Positions 26,691-36,069 of a DNA stretch of 64,000 bases are shown here, one piece after another (the first letter of the stretch is position 1; each line of letters starts with the position of its first letter). Location: contig NZ_CP054021.1 in NCBI RefSeq assembly GCF_005862305.2, positions 4,753,501 through 4,817,500 on the forward strand, read 5' to 3'. The notes below the pieces were generated by a model. That model was given only the letters and a program-made list of their open reading frames with translations, was not told the origin of the DNA and made no database searches. Made by a program: the position numbers and the translations under genes. This stretch comes from Rhizobium indicum. GTDB taxonomy: Bacteria > Pseudomonadota > Alphaproteobacteria > Rhizobiales > Rhizobiaceae.

Positions 26691-27614
26691 CTACCGCGAG
26701 ACAATCGCGAAATCATCGCCCCCGCCGGTTCCCGTGGCGTTCAGCCGTCTGACGGCCAGTTCGATGAATGCCTTGACCAAAGGCGGCAGGTGCCGGCTGC
26801 TGGGATAGACGACATGCAAGCCGCCGGCCGGGGTCGTATAGCCGTCGAGAACGCGGCGCAGCCGCCCGTCCTTGATGCAGGCTTCGGCGAATCGGTGCGG
26901 CAATTGCGCAATGCCATGGCCGGCGATCGCGGCGGCCATCACCGCCTGCATCTCGTTGGCGGCGAAGCGGCCCGAAACCGCGACCGTTTCCTGGCCGTGC
27001 GGGCCTTCAAGCAGCCATTGCGCATGGGCGGCCTGGCCGGCGATGACGCAGTCGTGGCGGACGAGATCTTCAGGCGCAGCGGGCGGGCCGCAGCGGGAGA
27101 GATAATCCGGGCTTGCGCAGAGAAGGCGGTGCATCGAGCCGAGTTTGCGGGCGACCAAGGTAGAATCTTCGAGGATGCCGGTGCGGAAGGCGAGGTCTAT
27201 ACCGTTTTCGACGAGGTTCAGCCTGTCGTCGGTCAGGCGCAGCTCGACGCTCGTTTTCGGGTAGGTCGAAAGAAATTCGAAGATCGCATCCTGGAGGAAG
27301 TGACCGCCGAAGCCGACCGGCGCCGATATGCGGATCGTGCCGGCAGGCTCCGCACGCGCTTCGGCAAGCCGCTGGTTGGCGCCTTCGATGGTGCGCAGCG
27401 CTTGGCTGATTTCTTCGTAATAGAGACGTCCTGAAGCCGTCAGGTTGAGGCTGCGGGTCGTGCGCTGCAGCAGCCGCACGCCAAGTTCGCGTTCCAGCTC
27501 GGCGATACGGCGGCTTACCGTCGTCTTCGGCATGCCGAGCAAGCGCGCGGCGGCGGTAAAGCTGCCCGCTTCGACGACTCGGGCGAAGATCATGATATCG
27601 TTGAGATCGAGCAT
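26691..27614 (-). CDS. LysR family transcriptional regulator
   Basis: A 307-residue LysR protein: N-terminal winged helix (FARVVEAGSFTAAARLLGMPKTTVSRRIAELERELGVRLLQRTTR) and a periplasmic-binding-like effector domain from about residue 90. Its start is 100 bp from the divergent NmrA-like gene, so it probably regulates that gene as well as itself. Effector unknown. Confidence 0.93.
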   Translation of the reverse strand: MLDLNDIMIFARVVEAGSFTAAARLLGMPKTTVSRRIAELERELGVRLLQRTTRSLNLTASGRLYYEEISQALRTIEGANQRLAEARAEPAGTIRISAPVGFGGHFLQDAIFEFLSTYPKTSVELRLTDDRLNLVENGIDLAFRTGILEDSTLVARKLGSMHRLLCASPDYLSRCGPPAAPEDLVRHDCVIAGQAAHAQWLLEGPHGQETVAVSGRFAANEMQAVMAAAIAGHGIAQLPHRFAEACIKDGRLRRVLDGYTTPAGGLHVVYPSSRHLPPLVKAFIELAVRRLNATGTGGGDDFAIVSR

Positions 27615-27714
27615 TGTATCCTAGGATGGCACGATGTTTTCCAATTATATGCCATTATGGTTCAATGCGACAGGCCCTAACTTTGCTTCATCAGTCACAA
27701 CAAGGAGCAGGCAG

Positions 27715-28596
27715 ATGAGCAACACACGAAGCGTACTGGTCACAGGCGCCACGGGCCAGCAAGGCGGCGCGGTTGTACGCGCGTTGATGACGCGGGGACA
27801 CCGCGTCAAGGCGATCACCCGCCGGCCCGAGAGCGACGGCGCAAAGCGGCTGACCGCGGCAGGAGTCCAGGTCGCCGCCGGCGATCTTGACGACGCGGCA
27901 TCGGTGGCGGCGGCGGCAGAGGGCGTCGACGCGATGTTCCTGATGGGCAACAGCTACGAGGCCGGAACGGACGCGGAAACCCGTCAGGGCATTGCCGCCG
28001 CCGATGCGGCAAAGGCCGCCGGCATCGGCCACCTGATCTATTCCTCCGTCGCCGATGCCGACAAGAAGACCGGCATTCCGCATTTCGACAGCAAGTATCT
28101 CGTCGAGAAGCACATTGCAGGCCTCGGCATCCCTTACACGATCAGCGCACCCGTCGCCTTCATGGAGAACACCGTGGCGCCCTGGGCGATCGACGGGCTT
28201 CGCCAGGGCGTCTATGCCGCCGCCCTGCCGCCCGCTCGCGTGCTGCAGCAGATCACCATCGATGACATCGGCGCTTTCGTCGCGGCACTGGCCGAGCGGC
28301 GTGAGCAGGTGTTCGGCAAGCGTTTCGATATTGCCGGCGACGAATTGTCGGGCGAGCAGCAGGCGAAGATCCTCACCGAGGCGCTCGGCCGCCCAATCAC
28401 TTACCGGGAATTGCCGATCGCGGCGATACGGCAGCAGAGCGAGGATACGGCGCTGATGTTCGAATGGTTCGACCGCACCGGCTACGACGCCGATATCGCC
28501 GCCTTGCGCCGGGATTTCCCTGAGGTCGGCTGGCACAGCTATGCCGACTGGGCGAAGGGCTTCAACTGGAGTGTGCTCGACAAGACGGCCGGTTAG
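27715..28596 (+). CDS. NmrA-like NAD(P)-binding protein
   Basis: A 293-residue atypical short-chain dehydrogenase: the N-terminal dinucleotide motif SVLVTGATGQQGGAVVRAL, then DLDDAASVAAAAEGVDAMF and the helix typical of NmrA/HSCARG proteins. The active-site Tyr/Lys of classical SDRs is not evident, so it may be a redox sensor or a quinone-type reductase. The ATG at 27715 has AAGGAGCAG in front; the longer reading to 27634 is unsupported. Divergent from LysR. Confidence 0.9.
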   Translation: MSNTRSVLVTGATGQQGGAVVRALMTRGHRVKAITRRPESDGAKRLTAAGVQVAAGDLDDAASVAAAAEGVDAMFLMGNSYEAGTDAETRQGIAAADAAKAAGIGHLIYSSVADADKKTGIPHFDSKYLVEKHIAGLGIPYTISAPVAFMENTVAPWAIDGLRQGVYAAALPPARVLQQITIDDIGAFVAALAERREQVFGKRFDIAGDELSGEQQAKILTEALGRPITYRELPIAAIRQQSEDTALMFEWFDRTGYDADIAALRRDFPEVGWHSYADWAKGFNWSVLDKTAG

Positions 28597-28683
28597 TCGC
28601 AGCGACGTCATCGAGTGGTGACATCCTGATGGAGGCGGGCTGGTCGAGTCCGCTTCCCGATCTCGTCGAGCGAGACATTGTGC

Positions 28684-29772
28684 TCAGGCCCGCGCTGCCG
28701 GCGCCACTGCCTGTAGCGCCGCCTCGACATTGGCGGGCAGCCGGAAGCGGCGGCGGTATTCGCCGGGCGTCAGGCCTGCCAGCTTGCGGAACAGGCGGCG
28801 AAAGGAGGCGAGGTCGGAATAGCCGACTTCGAGCGCAATCTCCTCGATCGGCCCATCCTCCATCTCGAGCATCTGCTTGGCTTCCTCGACGCGGAGCCAC
28901 TGGACATATTCGAGCGGCGAATAACCCGTCGCCTTCCTGAAGCGGCGGTCAAAGGACCGCTTCGGCAGCCCGGAAAGCCTGAGTAGCTCGGCGACAATAT
29001 CCGCCGACTGGTAGTGCAGGGGGGCATATTCCTGGCATTTCTTCACCGCGGCGTCGCCGTGATCGGCATTAGCGATCATCGAGGCGTAGGGCAGCTGGCC
29101 ATCGCGATGCCATTGATAGAGGAAGATCTTCGATATGCGGATGGCTTCGGCCGTTCCGGCATGCCGGGCGATGAGAAAGAGCGTCAGGTCCTGCCAGGAT
29201 GATGCGCCGCCGGCGCAGACGATCGAATGACCAGCGCCGGCCTGGACCAGGATGCGCTCTTCCTTAAGCTCCACATTCGGAAACTGACTGCGAAACAGCG
29301 GCGCATACATCCAGTGCGTCGTTGCCGACTGCCCTTCCAGCAGCCCCGCCTCGGCAAGCACGATTGAGCCGCCGCAGGCGGCCAGCAGGCGGGCGCCGCG
29401 CCGGTGCATCTCGACAATCCAGTTCAAGAGCCTGCGGTCGAGCGCCCTGATGGTTTCTGGCGTGTCGACAAGCACGTTCGGAACGAGGACATAGTCAGTC
29501 TCTTCGATGTCATCGATCGTTTCCTGCGGCATGATCGTCACGCCTGTTATCAGCCTCAGCGGGCCAGGCTCTGCGGCGACCAGGCGCGGCGCGAACATCA
29601 CCTCGCTCGTCGGCTCGTTCGAGCTGCTCTTCCAGTTGGCGCCGGCGATCCACAGCGTGTCGAAGATGCCGTACATGATCGAGGGGTCGCATTCCGGAAA
29701 TGCGACGATGCTGACCCGCAACGGGCGCCCGGCGTTCTGGGAATGTGGCTCTATCGGCTTCATAGCGGCCAT
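28684..29772 (-). CDS. GlxA family AraC-type transcriptional regulator
   Basis: A 362-residue regulator: N-terminal DJ-1/PfpI-like domain (RVSIVAFPECDPSIMYGIFDTL, with the nucleophile-elbow Cys in LLAACGGSIVLAE) and a C-terminal AraC helix-turn-helix pair (about residues 260-345; RKATGYSPLEYVQWLRVEEAK, DLASFRRLFRKLAGLTPGEYRRRF). Such proteins sense a small molecule and activate neighbouring genes. The start is uncertain between 29772 and 29763. Transcribed away from the methyltransferase gene with 89 bp between starts. Confidence 0.92.
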   Translation of the reverse strand: MAAMKPIEPHSQNAGRPLRVSIVAFPECDPSIMYGIFDTLWIAGANWKSSSNEPTSEVMFAPRLVAAEPGPLRLITGVTIMPQETIDDIEETDYVLVPNVLVDTPETIRALDRRLLNWIVEMHRRGARLLAACGGSIVLAEAGLLEGQSATTHWMYAPLFRSQFPNVELKEERILVQAGAGHSIVCAGGASSWQDLTLFLIARHAGTAEAIRISKIFLYQWHRDGQLPYASMIANADHGDAAVKKCQEYAPLHYQSADIVAELLRLSGLPKRSFDRRFRKATGYSPLEYVQWLRVEEAKQMLEMEDGPIEEIALEVGYSDLASFRRLFRKLAGLTPGEYRRRFRLPANVEAALQAVAPAARA

Positions 29773-29861
29773 CCTGCCTCTGCTGCGAACCATTGGCAAC
29801 ACGTAAAAGACGCTTCGAAACGGGCGGCATGCCGCTGCCTGATGGAGAGGGTATCGCATCA

Positions 29862-30911
29862 ATGGAACTGAATATCGAGAAATTGCAGACGCTGCTCGGC
29901 GTCATGGTGACTGAGCTCGGGGCAGCGCAGAACTCCGCCCTCGTCATCATCGGCGAGGAGCTGGGTCTTTATCGCAAGATGGCGGAGAGGGGAGCGATCT
30001 CATCGATCGAGCTCGCCGAAGCGACCGACACAAAAGAGCGCTACGTCAGGGAATGGCTCGCCGCCCAGGCCGCGTCGGGATTTGTCGACTATGACGCGGC
30101 GACCGGCAGGTTCACGCTTTCGCCTGAACAGGCGGCGGTCTTTGCAGTCGAGGACAGCCCGGTCAACATGATCGGCGGCTTTGTCGCCCTCGACGCCATC
30201 TATGCCGATCGCGCCAAACTCACCCATGCCTTCCGCCATGGCGGCGGCGTGTCGTGGACGGACCGGTGCAACTGCATGTTCTGCGGCACCGACCGGTTCT
30301 TCCGGCCGGGCTACAAGGCCAATCTCGTCGAGAGCTGGCTTCCGTCGCTGGAAAGTGTCGTCGAGAAGCTCGAGCGCGGCGCGTGGGTTGCCGATATCGG
30401 CTGCGGCTTCGGCTCGTCGACCCTGCTGATGGCCAAGGCCTTCCCGAAGTCGGAATTCACCGGCATCGATTTCCATGCCGCGTCGATCGAGCATGCGAGC
30501 GGGCACGCAAAGGGAATGAGCAATGTCCGGTTCGAGACGGCGCGGGCGCAGGATTTCGAGGGGGCGGGCTTCGACCTCGTCACCATTTTCGATGCGCTGC
30601 ACGACATGGGCGACCCGGTCGGTGCCGTCAGACATATCGCCAAGGCTCTGAAGCCGGAGGGCACGCTGATGCTGGTCGAGCCGATGGCGGGCGACAGCCT
30701 GGCCGACAACCTCAATCCCGTTGGCCGCGTCTTCTATGCCGCCTCGGCGAACACCTGCGTCCCGGCCTCGCTCGGCCAGGAGGTGGGGGCCGCCCTCGGC
30801 GCGCAGGCCGGCCAGGCGAAGCTGACCGAGGTGCTCAAGGCGGGCGGCTTCTCGAAGGTGCGGCGCGCAACTGAGACTCCATTCAACATGGTGCTGGAGG
30901 CTCGGCTCTGA
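29862..30911 (+). CDS. SAM-dependent methyltransferase with winged-helix N-terminus
   Basis: A 349-residue protein. About residues 1-110 look like a dimerisation/winged-helix domain (YRKMAERGAISSIELAEATDTKERYVREWLAAQ). Then an unusual Cys-rich CNCMFCG segment, and from about 175 a class I methyltransferase domain: WVADIGCGFGSSTLLMAKAF (motif I), SEFTGIDFHAASIEHA, and DLVTIFDALHDMGDP. Substrate unknown. GGAGAGGG lies upstream of the ATG at 29862. Divergent from the GlxA gene, which may control it. Confidence 0.9.
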   Translation: MELNIEKLQTLLGVMVTELGAAQNSALVIIGEELGLYRKMAERGAISSIELAEATDTKERYVREWLAAQAASGFVDYDAATGRFTLSPEQAAVFAVEDSPVNMIGGFVALDAIYADRAKLTHAFRHGGGVSWTDRCNCMFCGTDRFFRPGYKANLVESWLPSLESVVEKLERGAWVADIGCGFGSSTLLMAKAFPKSEFTGIDFHAASIEHASGHAKGMSNVRFETARAQDFEGAGFDLVTIFDALHDMGDPVGAVRHIAKALKPEGTLMLVEPMAGDSLADNLNPVGRVFYAASANTCVPASLGQEVGAALGAQAGQAKLTEVLKAGGFSKVRRATETPFNMVLEARL

Positions 30912-31009
30912 CGTCTGTGGGGGCAAATCGAGATGCGGGTGGCCGATGGCCGCCCGCGGAACGCACTGGAGATGCGTCCGACTTTTTCAACAGCTGCCGC
31001 CCGCCATCG

Positions 31010-31747
31010 TCACGCCTGCGCGGTCGGCCGCACCACGATGTCGCTGATATCCACATCGGCGGGTTGCTCGATGGCGAAGGCGATGGCGCGGGCAATGGCA
31101 TCGGGTGAAATTGCCATCTCGTCCATGCGTTTTGCCATATCGGCCTTGATCCCTTGGTTTGTCATGGAGTCGGCGAAATTAGTTCTGATGAATCCCGGGG
31201 AAATGTTGGTGACGCGCAGATGTTGACCGGCCTCCAGCCGCAGGCCTTCGGCGATGGTACGCATGGCATTTTTCGTGCCGGCATAGACGGCCATGGTCGG
31301 CTTGATGATGAGGCCGGCTGTCGAGAGCGTGTTGACGAAGTGGCCGAAGCCCTGGCGGCGGAACACCGGCAGAGCAGCGGCAATGCCATAGAGCGGACCC
31401 TTGATGTTGATGTCGATCATCTCCTCCCAATCCTCGACTCGCAACTCGTCGAGAGGCGAGATCGGCCCGATGCCGGCATTGTTGATCATCACGTCGATCC
31501 TGCCATAGGTGTCGCAGGCAAGCGCGACGAGGGCGGTGAGATCCTCGCGCTTCTTGACGTCCATTGCGAGGCAGACGGCTTCGCCGCCCTTGTCGGTGAT
31601 GCGTTGCGCCAGCGCTTGCAGCCGATCGGCGCGGCGGGCGCCGAGCACGAGCCATGCGCCGCGCTCCGCCAGGATCAGTGCAGTGGCTTCGCCGATGCCG
31701 CTGCTTGCGCCGGTGATGGCAACAACCTTATCCTTGATAGCAGACAT
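31010..31747 (-). CDS. Short-chain dehydrogenase/reductase
   Basis: A 245-residue classical SDR: cofactor motif TGASSGIGEATAL (TGxxxGxG), NNAGIG, and the catalytic Y-x3-K in AVYAGTKNAMRTIAEGL. It acts in the cytosol on an unknown alcohol or ketone; the residue after the second strand (LGARRADRLQ) suggests NADP(H). A GGAGAACGAACATG-type site precedes the start. Divergent from the AraC gene (93 bp). Confidence 0.93.
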   Translation of the reverse strand: MSAIKDKVVAITGASSGIGEATALILAERGAWLVLGARRADRLQALAQRITDKGGEAVCLAMDVKKREDLTALVALACDTYGRIDVMINNAGIGPISPLDELRVEDWEEMIDINIKGPLYGIAAALPVFRRQGFGHFVNTLSTAGLIIKPTMAVYAGTKNAMRTIAEGLRLEAGQHLRVTNISPGFIRTNFADSMTNQGIKADMAKRMDEMAISPDAIARAIAFAIEQPADVDISDIVVRPTAQA

Positions 31748-31840
31748 GTTCGTTCTCCTTTGTGCGGCTGAGGATTGCAGACGCGGACTGGAGAATCTAT
31801 GCTGTGAGCTCCGTGATTTCGTCGAGATCGTCCAGGCCCC

Positions 31841-32752
31841 ATGATCGATCCCTTGTCCGATGTGTTTTCACTGCTCGATATCGAGAGCGCGCGCTGCACA
31901 CGTTTCGAGGTCGGCGGGCAATGGGCGTTTCGTTTTCCGGCCAAGCCCGCGCTCAAGTTCGTCGCCGTTCTCCGTGGCGCCTGCTCGATCGTTCTGCCTG
32001 ACGAGCCGCCGTTTGCGCTTGTTGCGGGCGACACCTTCCTGCTGGCCAATGCGCCCGCCTATGTGATCGCCAACGATCTCGACCGCGAGCCGGAGGACGG
32101 GATCGCCTTCTTCGACTGGGAGCATTCCAACATCGCTCGCCACGGTGGCGACGAGACCGCGTTGATCGGCGGCAGCTTCGTCATCGAGGGCGGCAATGCC
32201 CGGTTGCTGCTCGATGCGCTGCCGCCGTTCATTCATATCCCTGCCAGCGACCGCGCGGCGGCGATCCTCAGCGCCACGCTCGCGACCCTCGACGACGAAC
32301 TTGGGGCCGGGCAGATGGGCTCGACGCTGATGACGCGGCGCATGGGCGATATCCTGCTCGTGCAGGCGCTGCGGGCCTATGTCGGCCGGAAGGGCGCCGC
32401 CGAAACGGGATGGATCGGCGCGCTCACAAATCCGCAGATCGGCGCGGCGATCAGCCTGATCCACAACAGGCCGGGCCATCGCTGGACGGTCAACGAACTG
32501 GCGACCCGGATCGGCATGTCGCGCTCGGCCTTTGCGCAGCGCTTCAAGGAACTGGTCGGCGTCGCGCCGCTCGACTATGTCACACGCTGGCGCATGCATC
32601 GCGCCCGCGAAGCCCTGCGCCGGGAGGATGTCTCGGTCGCCGGCCTTGCCGCCGCACTCGGATACTCCTCCGAAAGCGCCTTCGGAAACGCGTTCAAGCG
32701 TGTCTTCGGGCGCGCGCCGAAGCGCTACTGGTCGGACGCGAAGCCGGGTTGA
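31841..32752 (+). CDS. AraC family transcriptional regulator with cupin sensor domain
   Basis: A 303-residue protein: N-terminal cupin-type ligand domain (about 1-180; LKFVAVLRGACSIVLPDEPPF) and a C-terminal AraC/XylS HTH pair (WTVNELATRIGMSRSAFAQRF, EDVSVAGLAAALGYSSESAFGNAFKRVFGRAPKRYW). Divergent from the SDR gene with a shared 93-bp promoter region, so it probably regulates it. Effector unknown. Confidence 0.93.
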   Translation: MIDPLSDVFSLLDIESARCTRFEVGGQWAFRFPAKPALKFVAVLRGACSIVLPDEPPFALVAGDTFLLANAPAYVIANDLDREPEDGIAFFDWEHSNIARHGGDETALIGGSFVIEGGNARLLLDALPPFIHIPASDRAAAILSATLATLDDELGAGQMGSTLMTRRMGDILLVQALRAYVGRKGAAETGWIGALTNPQIGAAISLIHNRPGHRWTVNELATRIGMSRSAFAQRFKELVGVAPLDYVTRWRMHRAREALRREDVSVAGLAAALGYSSESAFGNAFKRVFGRAPKRYWSDAKPG

Positions 32753-32832
32753 TAATGGCTGTCCGCTTGCGACGGCTGCCGCGTAACCCTATTGTTCGAC
32801 GGCAGACCAGCGTCCTTGAGGGGGAGACTTCA

Positions 32833-33642
32833 ATGCCGTCGAGTTTCAATGTCGGAAGTGCGGATGGTTATGAACGGCTGATGGGGCGCTGGAGCAGGAA
32901 GCTCGCGCCGATGCTCATCGATTTCGCCGGTCTCGCTGATGGGGATCGCGTGCTCGATGTCGGCTGCGGCACCGGCAGTCTGGCGTTCACGCTGGCGGAA
33001 ACGCCGGGCCTGCAGGAGATCGTCGCCGTCGACTATTCGCCGGTCTTCGTCGAGGCGGCAACGCGGCGCAACACCGATCCGCGCGTATCGATCCGGCAGG
33101 CCGATGCCTGCGCGCTTCCCTTCGAGGATGACCGCTTCGACAGGGCGATGTCGCTGCTCGTGCTGCATTTCGTGCCGGAGGCGGGAAAGGCGGTATCCGA
33201 GATGGCCCGTGTCGTGCGCCCGGGCGGCGTGGTCGCGGCCGCCGTCTGGGACCATTATGGCGGCATGTCCGGCATGCGGATGATGTGGGATACGGTGGCG
33301 ATGCTTGATGAGGGCGCGCTGCCCCTGCGCCGCAAATATTGTTTCCAGCCGATGATGCGGCCGGGGGAAATGAAGGAAAGTTTCATCGCGCAGGGTCTTG
33401 CCGATGTCGAGGAAACCTCGCTGCTCATCCGGATGGAATACCTCTCCTTCGCGGACTACTGGGACCCGATCGCCGCCGGTGAGGGACCGCTCGGCAAATA
33501 TGTCGCGGGGCTGGACCCGGCGAAGCGAAAAGCGGTCGATACAGCCGTCAGAGCTGCATACGAGGCGGGCGAGCCGGATGGGCCACGGTCGTTCGCGTCG
33601 GTGGCGTGGGCGTGCCGGGGCAGGGTTCCGGGCAAGAGCTAG
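32833..33642 (+). CDS. Class I SAM-dependent methyltransferase
   Basis: A 269-residue Methyltransf_11-type protein: DGDRVLDVGCGTGSLAFTLAET (motif I), IVAVDYSPVFVEAAT (motif II), and the cut ALPFEDDRFDRAMSLLVLHF. Cytosolic; substrate unknown. The start at 32833 follows GGGGAGACTTCA; longer readings back to 32410 overlap the AraC gene in another frame and are not supported. It sits 80 bp after the AraC gene. Confidence 0.9.
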   Translation: MPSSFNVGSADGYERLMGRWSRKLAPMLIDFAGLADGDRVLDVGCGTGSLAFTLAETPGLQEIVAVDYSPVFVEAATRRNTDPRVSIRQADACALPFEDDRFDRAMSLLVLHFVPEAGKAVSEMARVVRPGGVVAAAVWDHYGGMSGMRMMWDTVAMLDEGALPLRRKYCFQPMMRPGEMKESFIAQGLADVEETSLLIRMEYLSFADYWDPIAAGEGPLGKYVAGLDPAKRKAVDTAVRAAYEAGEPDGPRSFASVAWACRGRVPGKS

Positions 33643-34079
33643 GCATAGCGTTTTCGCTGTGGCTGCCTGTGGTGCGTATGGCGGCAACATCCAAGAGAGC
33701 CTCATCCTGAGGCGCCCCGTAGGGGCCTCGAAGGACGAGGCGGGTGCTTCGACGTCAAATGGACGCAAGGAGCTGCGTTGCAGCGTGTCCTTCGAGGCTT
33801 CGCCCTACGGGCTCCGCGCCTCAGGATAAGGGATGTTGGAGGGTGCCGCGCCCAAGGGCAGGGCGCTGGACGGTCGTATGCCTGCGACAAGGAGCCGCGT
33901 GGGACGCCACCCGATCACGGCAATCGTGATGGAACACGGGCAGCATTGCTGACGTTATTGCCCGCTGTCTCCGACTGCAAACGCTGCCGCAACAGCATCA
34001 CCCGCCCGTTTCGGGCACCCCTTCCGACGGCATCCGGAATTGCCCGCCTCGCCGCCGCTTTCGGACGGAGGAATATCAG
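33643..34079. other. Noncoding gap with a long palindromic repeat
   Basis: No gene is convincing. It contains the long palindromic repeat at 33696-33831 and, from about 33960, the leader of the MFS gene. Confidence 0.5.
33696..33831. repeat. Long imperfect palindromic repeat (RIME-like)
   Basis: The left arm 'tcatcctgaggcgccccgta' ... 'gcctcgaaggac' and the right arm 'gtccttcgaggcttcgcc' ... 'gcctcaggata' are near-complementary, so the whole element can fold into one long hairpin with internal bulges. Its ends match a dispersed noncoding repeat known in rhizobia. It resembles, but is not identical to, the element at 12020-12195. Confidence 0.7.
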
Positions 34080-35330
34080 ATGTCCGCTTTGGAAAGCCTG
34101 CGCCGGCTGACGCCGCAGCAGCGCAACACCGTCATCGCCAGCTATCTCGGCTGGACGCTCGACGCTTTCGATTTCTTCATTCTCGTCTTCGTTCTCAAAT
34201 ATATCGCCGAGGAATTCCATACCGACGTTCCCGCCGTTTCGGCGGCGATCTTCCTGACGCTTGCCATGCGGGCGCTCGGCGCACTGGTCTTCGGGCTGGC
34301 GGCCGACCGTTACGGGCGGCGCATCACATTGATGGCCGACGTGCTGCTCTATTCGCTGTTCGAATTTCTGACCGGCTTCTCCACCGGACTCACCATGTTC
34401 CTTGTGCTCAGGGCGCTCTACGGCATCGCCATGGGTGGGGAATGGGGCGTCGGCGCCTCGCTGGTCATGGAGACGGTGCCGGAGCAGAGCCGCGGCATCG
34501 TCTCGGGCATCCTGCAGGCCGGCTATCCCTCCGGCTATCTGATCGCCTCGATTGTGTTCTTTCTGCTTTTTCCTGTCATCGGCTGGCGCGGCATGTTCTT
34601 TGTCGGCGCGGTGCCGGCGCTGCTGGTGCTCTATATCCGCCGCAACGTCGAGGAAAGCCCGGCCTTCCTGAAGCGGCAGGCCGAGGGGCGCCGGCCGTTC
34701 CTGACAGTCTTGCGCGAAAACATTCCGCTGTTCATCTGGGCGGTGCTTTTGATGACGGCGTTCAACTTCTTCAGCCATGGCACGCAGGATATCTACCCGA
34801 CCTTCCTCGAGACGCAGCGCAACTATTCGAGCTATACGGTCGGCGCGATCGCCATCGTCTACAATATCGGAGCGATCTGCGGCGGGCTGTTCTTCGGGGC
34901 GCTGTCGCAGCGGATCGGGCGCAAAAAGGCAATCGTTATCGCCGCGTTGATCGCCGTGCCCGTCGCGCCGCTTTGGGCCTATGCGCCCGGGCCGGTGCTG
35001 CTCGCTATCGGCGCCTTCCTGATGCAGTTCTTCGTCCAGGGCGCCTGGGGCATCGTGCCGGTGCATCTGAACGAGCTGTCCCCCGACGAGGTGCGCGGCA
35101 CATTCCCCGGCTTTGCCTATCAGCTCGGCAACCTGCTGGCGTCAGGCAATGCGACGCTGCAGGCGGGGTTGGCCGCTCGTTGGGACGGCGACTATGCCTA
35201 TGCACTCTTGATCGTCGCGGCAGTCGTGGCGCTCATCGTCGCGGCCCTTGCCGGCTTCGGCTATGAGAAGAAGGATGTCCGCTTCGGCACGGAGGAGACC
35301 GAGGAGCCGCATGGCGCGATGCGAATCTAG
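34080..35330 (+). CDS. MFS transporter (carboxylate/sialate:H+ symporter type)
   Basis: A 416-residue major facilitator with about 12 membrane helices. Signature elements are the N-terminal SYLGWTLDAFDFFILVFVL, the loop 2-3 motif GLAADRYGRR, the loop 8-9 motif GALSQRIGRKK, and IAMGGEWGVGASLVMETVP. This set resembles proton-coupled carboxylate and aromatic-acid carriers. GGAGGAATATC before the ATG. A hairpin at 35348 follows the stop. Substrate not determinable. Confidence 0.92.
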   Translation: MSALESLRRLTPQQRNTVIASYLGWTLDAFDFFILVFVLKYIAEEFHTDVPAVSAAIFLTLAMRALGALVFGLAADRYGRRITLMADVLLYSLFEFLTGFSTGLTMFLVLRALYGIAMGGEWGVGASLVMETVPEQSRGIVSGILQAGYPSGYLIASIVFFLLFPVIGWRGMFFVGAVPALLVLYIRRNVEESPAFLKRQAEGRRPFLTVLRENIPLFIWAVLLMTAFNFFSHGTQDIYPTFLETQRNYSSYTVGAIAIVYNIGAICGGLFFGALSQRIGRKKAIVIAALIAVPVAPLWAYAPGPVLLAIGAFLMQFFVQGAWGIVPVHLNELSPDEVRGTFPGFAYQLGNLLASGNATLQAGLAARWDGDYAYALLIVAAVVALIVAALAGFGYEKKDVRFGTEETEEPHGAMRI

Positions 35331-35347
35331 CGCTGCCTGCGGTTATG

Positions 35348-35376
35348 AAGGCCGGCGGCGACAGCTGCCGGCCTTT
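35348..35376 (+). terminator. Hairpin after the MFS gene
   Basis: AAGGCCGGC and GCCGGCCTT, plus an inner GC/GC pair, fold into a stable stem about 17 bp after the MFS stop; only TTT follows. Likely intrinsic terminator, weak T-tract. Confidence 0.65.
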
Positions 35377-35600
35377 CAGCTCTTGAGCACGTTGCAATCC
35401 CAGATGCCATCGTAAAACGCCGGCCGCAACAGCGTGATGCCGGAAGGCAAGCGCTGTGCAAGCTGCCGCTGGCCGGCATTGGTGACGTGAGACGATTGGT
35501 CCGAGCCTTGCAGGACTTGCCGTCGAATGGCGGCGTGCTAGGTAAGGCCCGCCGGCATCTCGCCGGATCCACCGTTCCTCCCACAGCCCCGAGTGACTCC

Positions 35601-35948
35601 ATGCCATTTTCTCCCGCCGCCGTCTGGCCCGTCGTCATGCTGTTTGCCTCCAACATTTTCATGACCTTTGCCTGGTATGGGCATCTCAAGCACAAGAGCA
35701 GCGCCATCTTCCTCGCCATCATTGTCAGCTGGGGCATCGCCTTTTTCGAATACTGCCTGGCGGTGCCGGCCAACCGTATCGGTTCGGCGGTTTATACGAC
35801 GGCGCAGCTGAAGACGATGCAGGAGGTGATCACGCTGATCGTCTTTGCCGGCTTTTCGATCTTCTGGCTCGGCGAGAACCTGACCTGGAACCATGCGATC
35901 GGCTTCGCCCTGATCGCAATCGGAGCATCCTTCATCTTTCGTACATAA
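35601..35948 (+). CDS. DMT-like small membrane protein (DUF486)
   Basis: A 115-residue protein with four membrane helices, among them VVMLFASNIFMTFAWYGHLK and AIFLAIIVSWGIAFFEYCLAVPANRIG. This is the DUF486 type, related to small drug/metabolite transporters but of unknown function. The start follows a poor ribosome site; an upstream in-frame reading to 35487 has low-quality, charged residues and is rejected. Confidence 0.9.
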   Translation: MPFSPAAVWPVVMLFASNIFMTFAWYGHLKHKSSAIFLAIIVSWGIAFFEYCLAVPANRIGSAVYTTAQLKTMQEVITLIVFAGFSIFWLGENLTWNHAIGFALIAIGASFIFRT

Positions 35949-36053
35949 ACTTTAGCCTTTTCAATAGATTACAAATCGTCCATGTCTAGATATCGCCACA
36001 TTTCCTACAGATTGGCGTCGCAATCGGCTGGCAGCCTGTCACCATCAAGTGAT

Positions 36054-36065
36054 CAGGAGGTGATC
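36054..36065 (+). promoter_or_regulatory. Near-perfect extended Shine-Dalgarno for the DUF1800 gene
   Basis: CAGGAGGTGATC ends 4 nt before the ATG at 36070. Its AGGAGGTGATC pairs with eleven consecutive bases of the anti-Shine-Dalgarno end of 16S rRNA, unusually complete for this window, and fixes the start. Confidence 0.8.
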
Positions 36066-36069
36066 TGCC

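Noticed and set aside
34040..35266. Second plus-strand frame across the MFS gene
   Set aside because: Frame-shifted shadow of the MFS coding sequence, Arg-rich, no helices.
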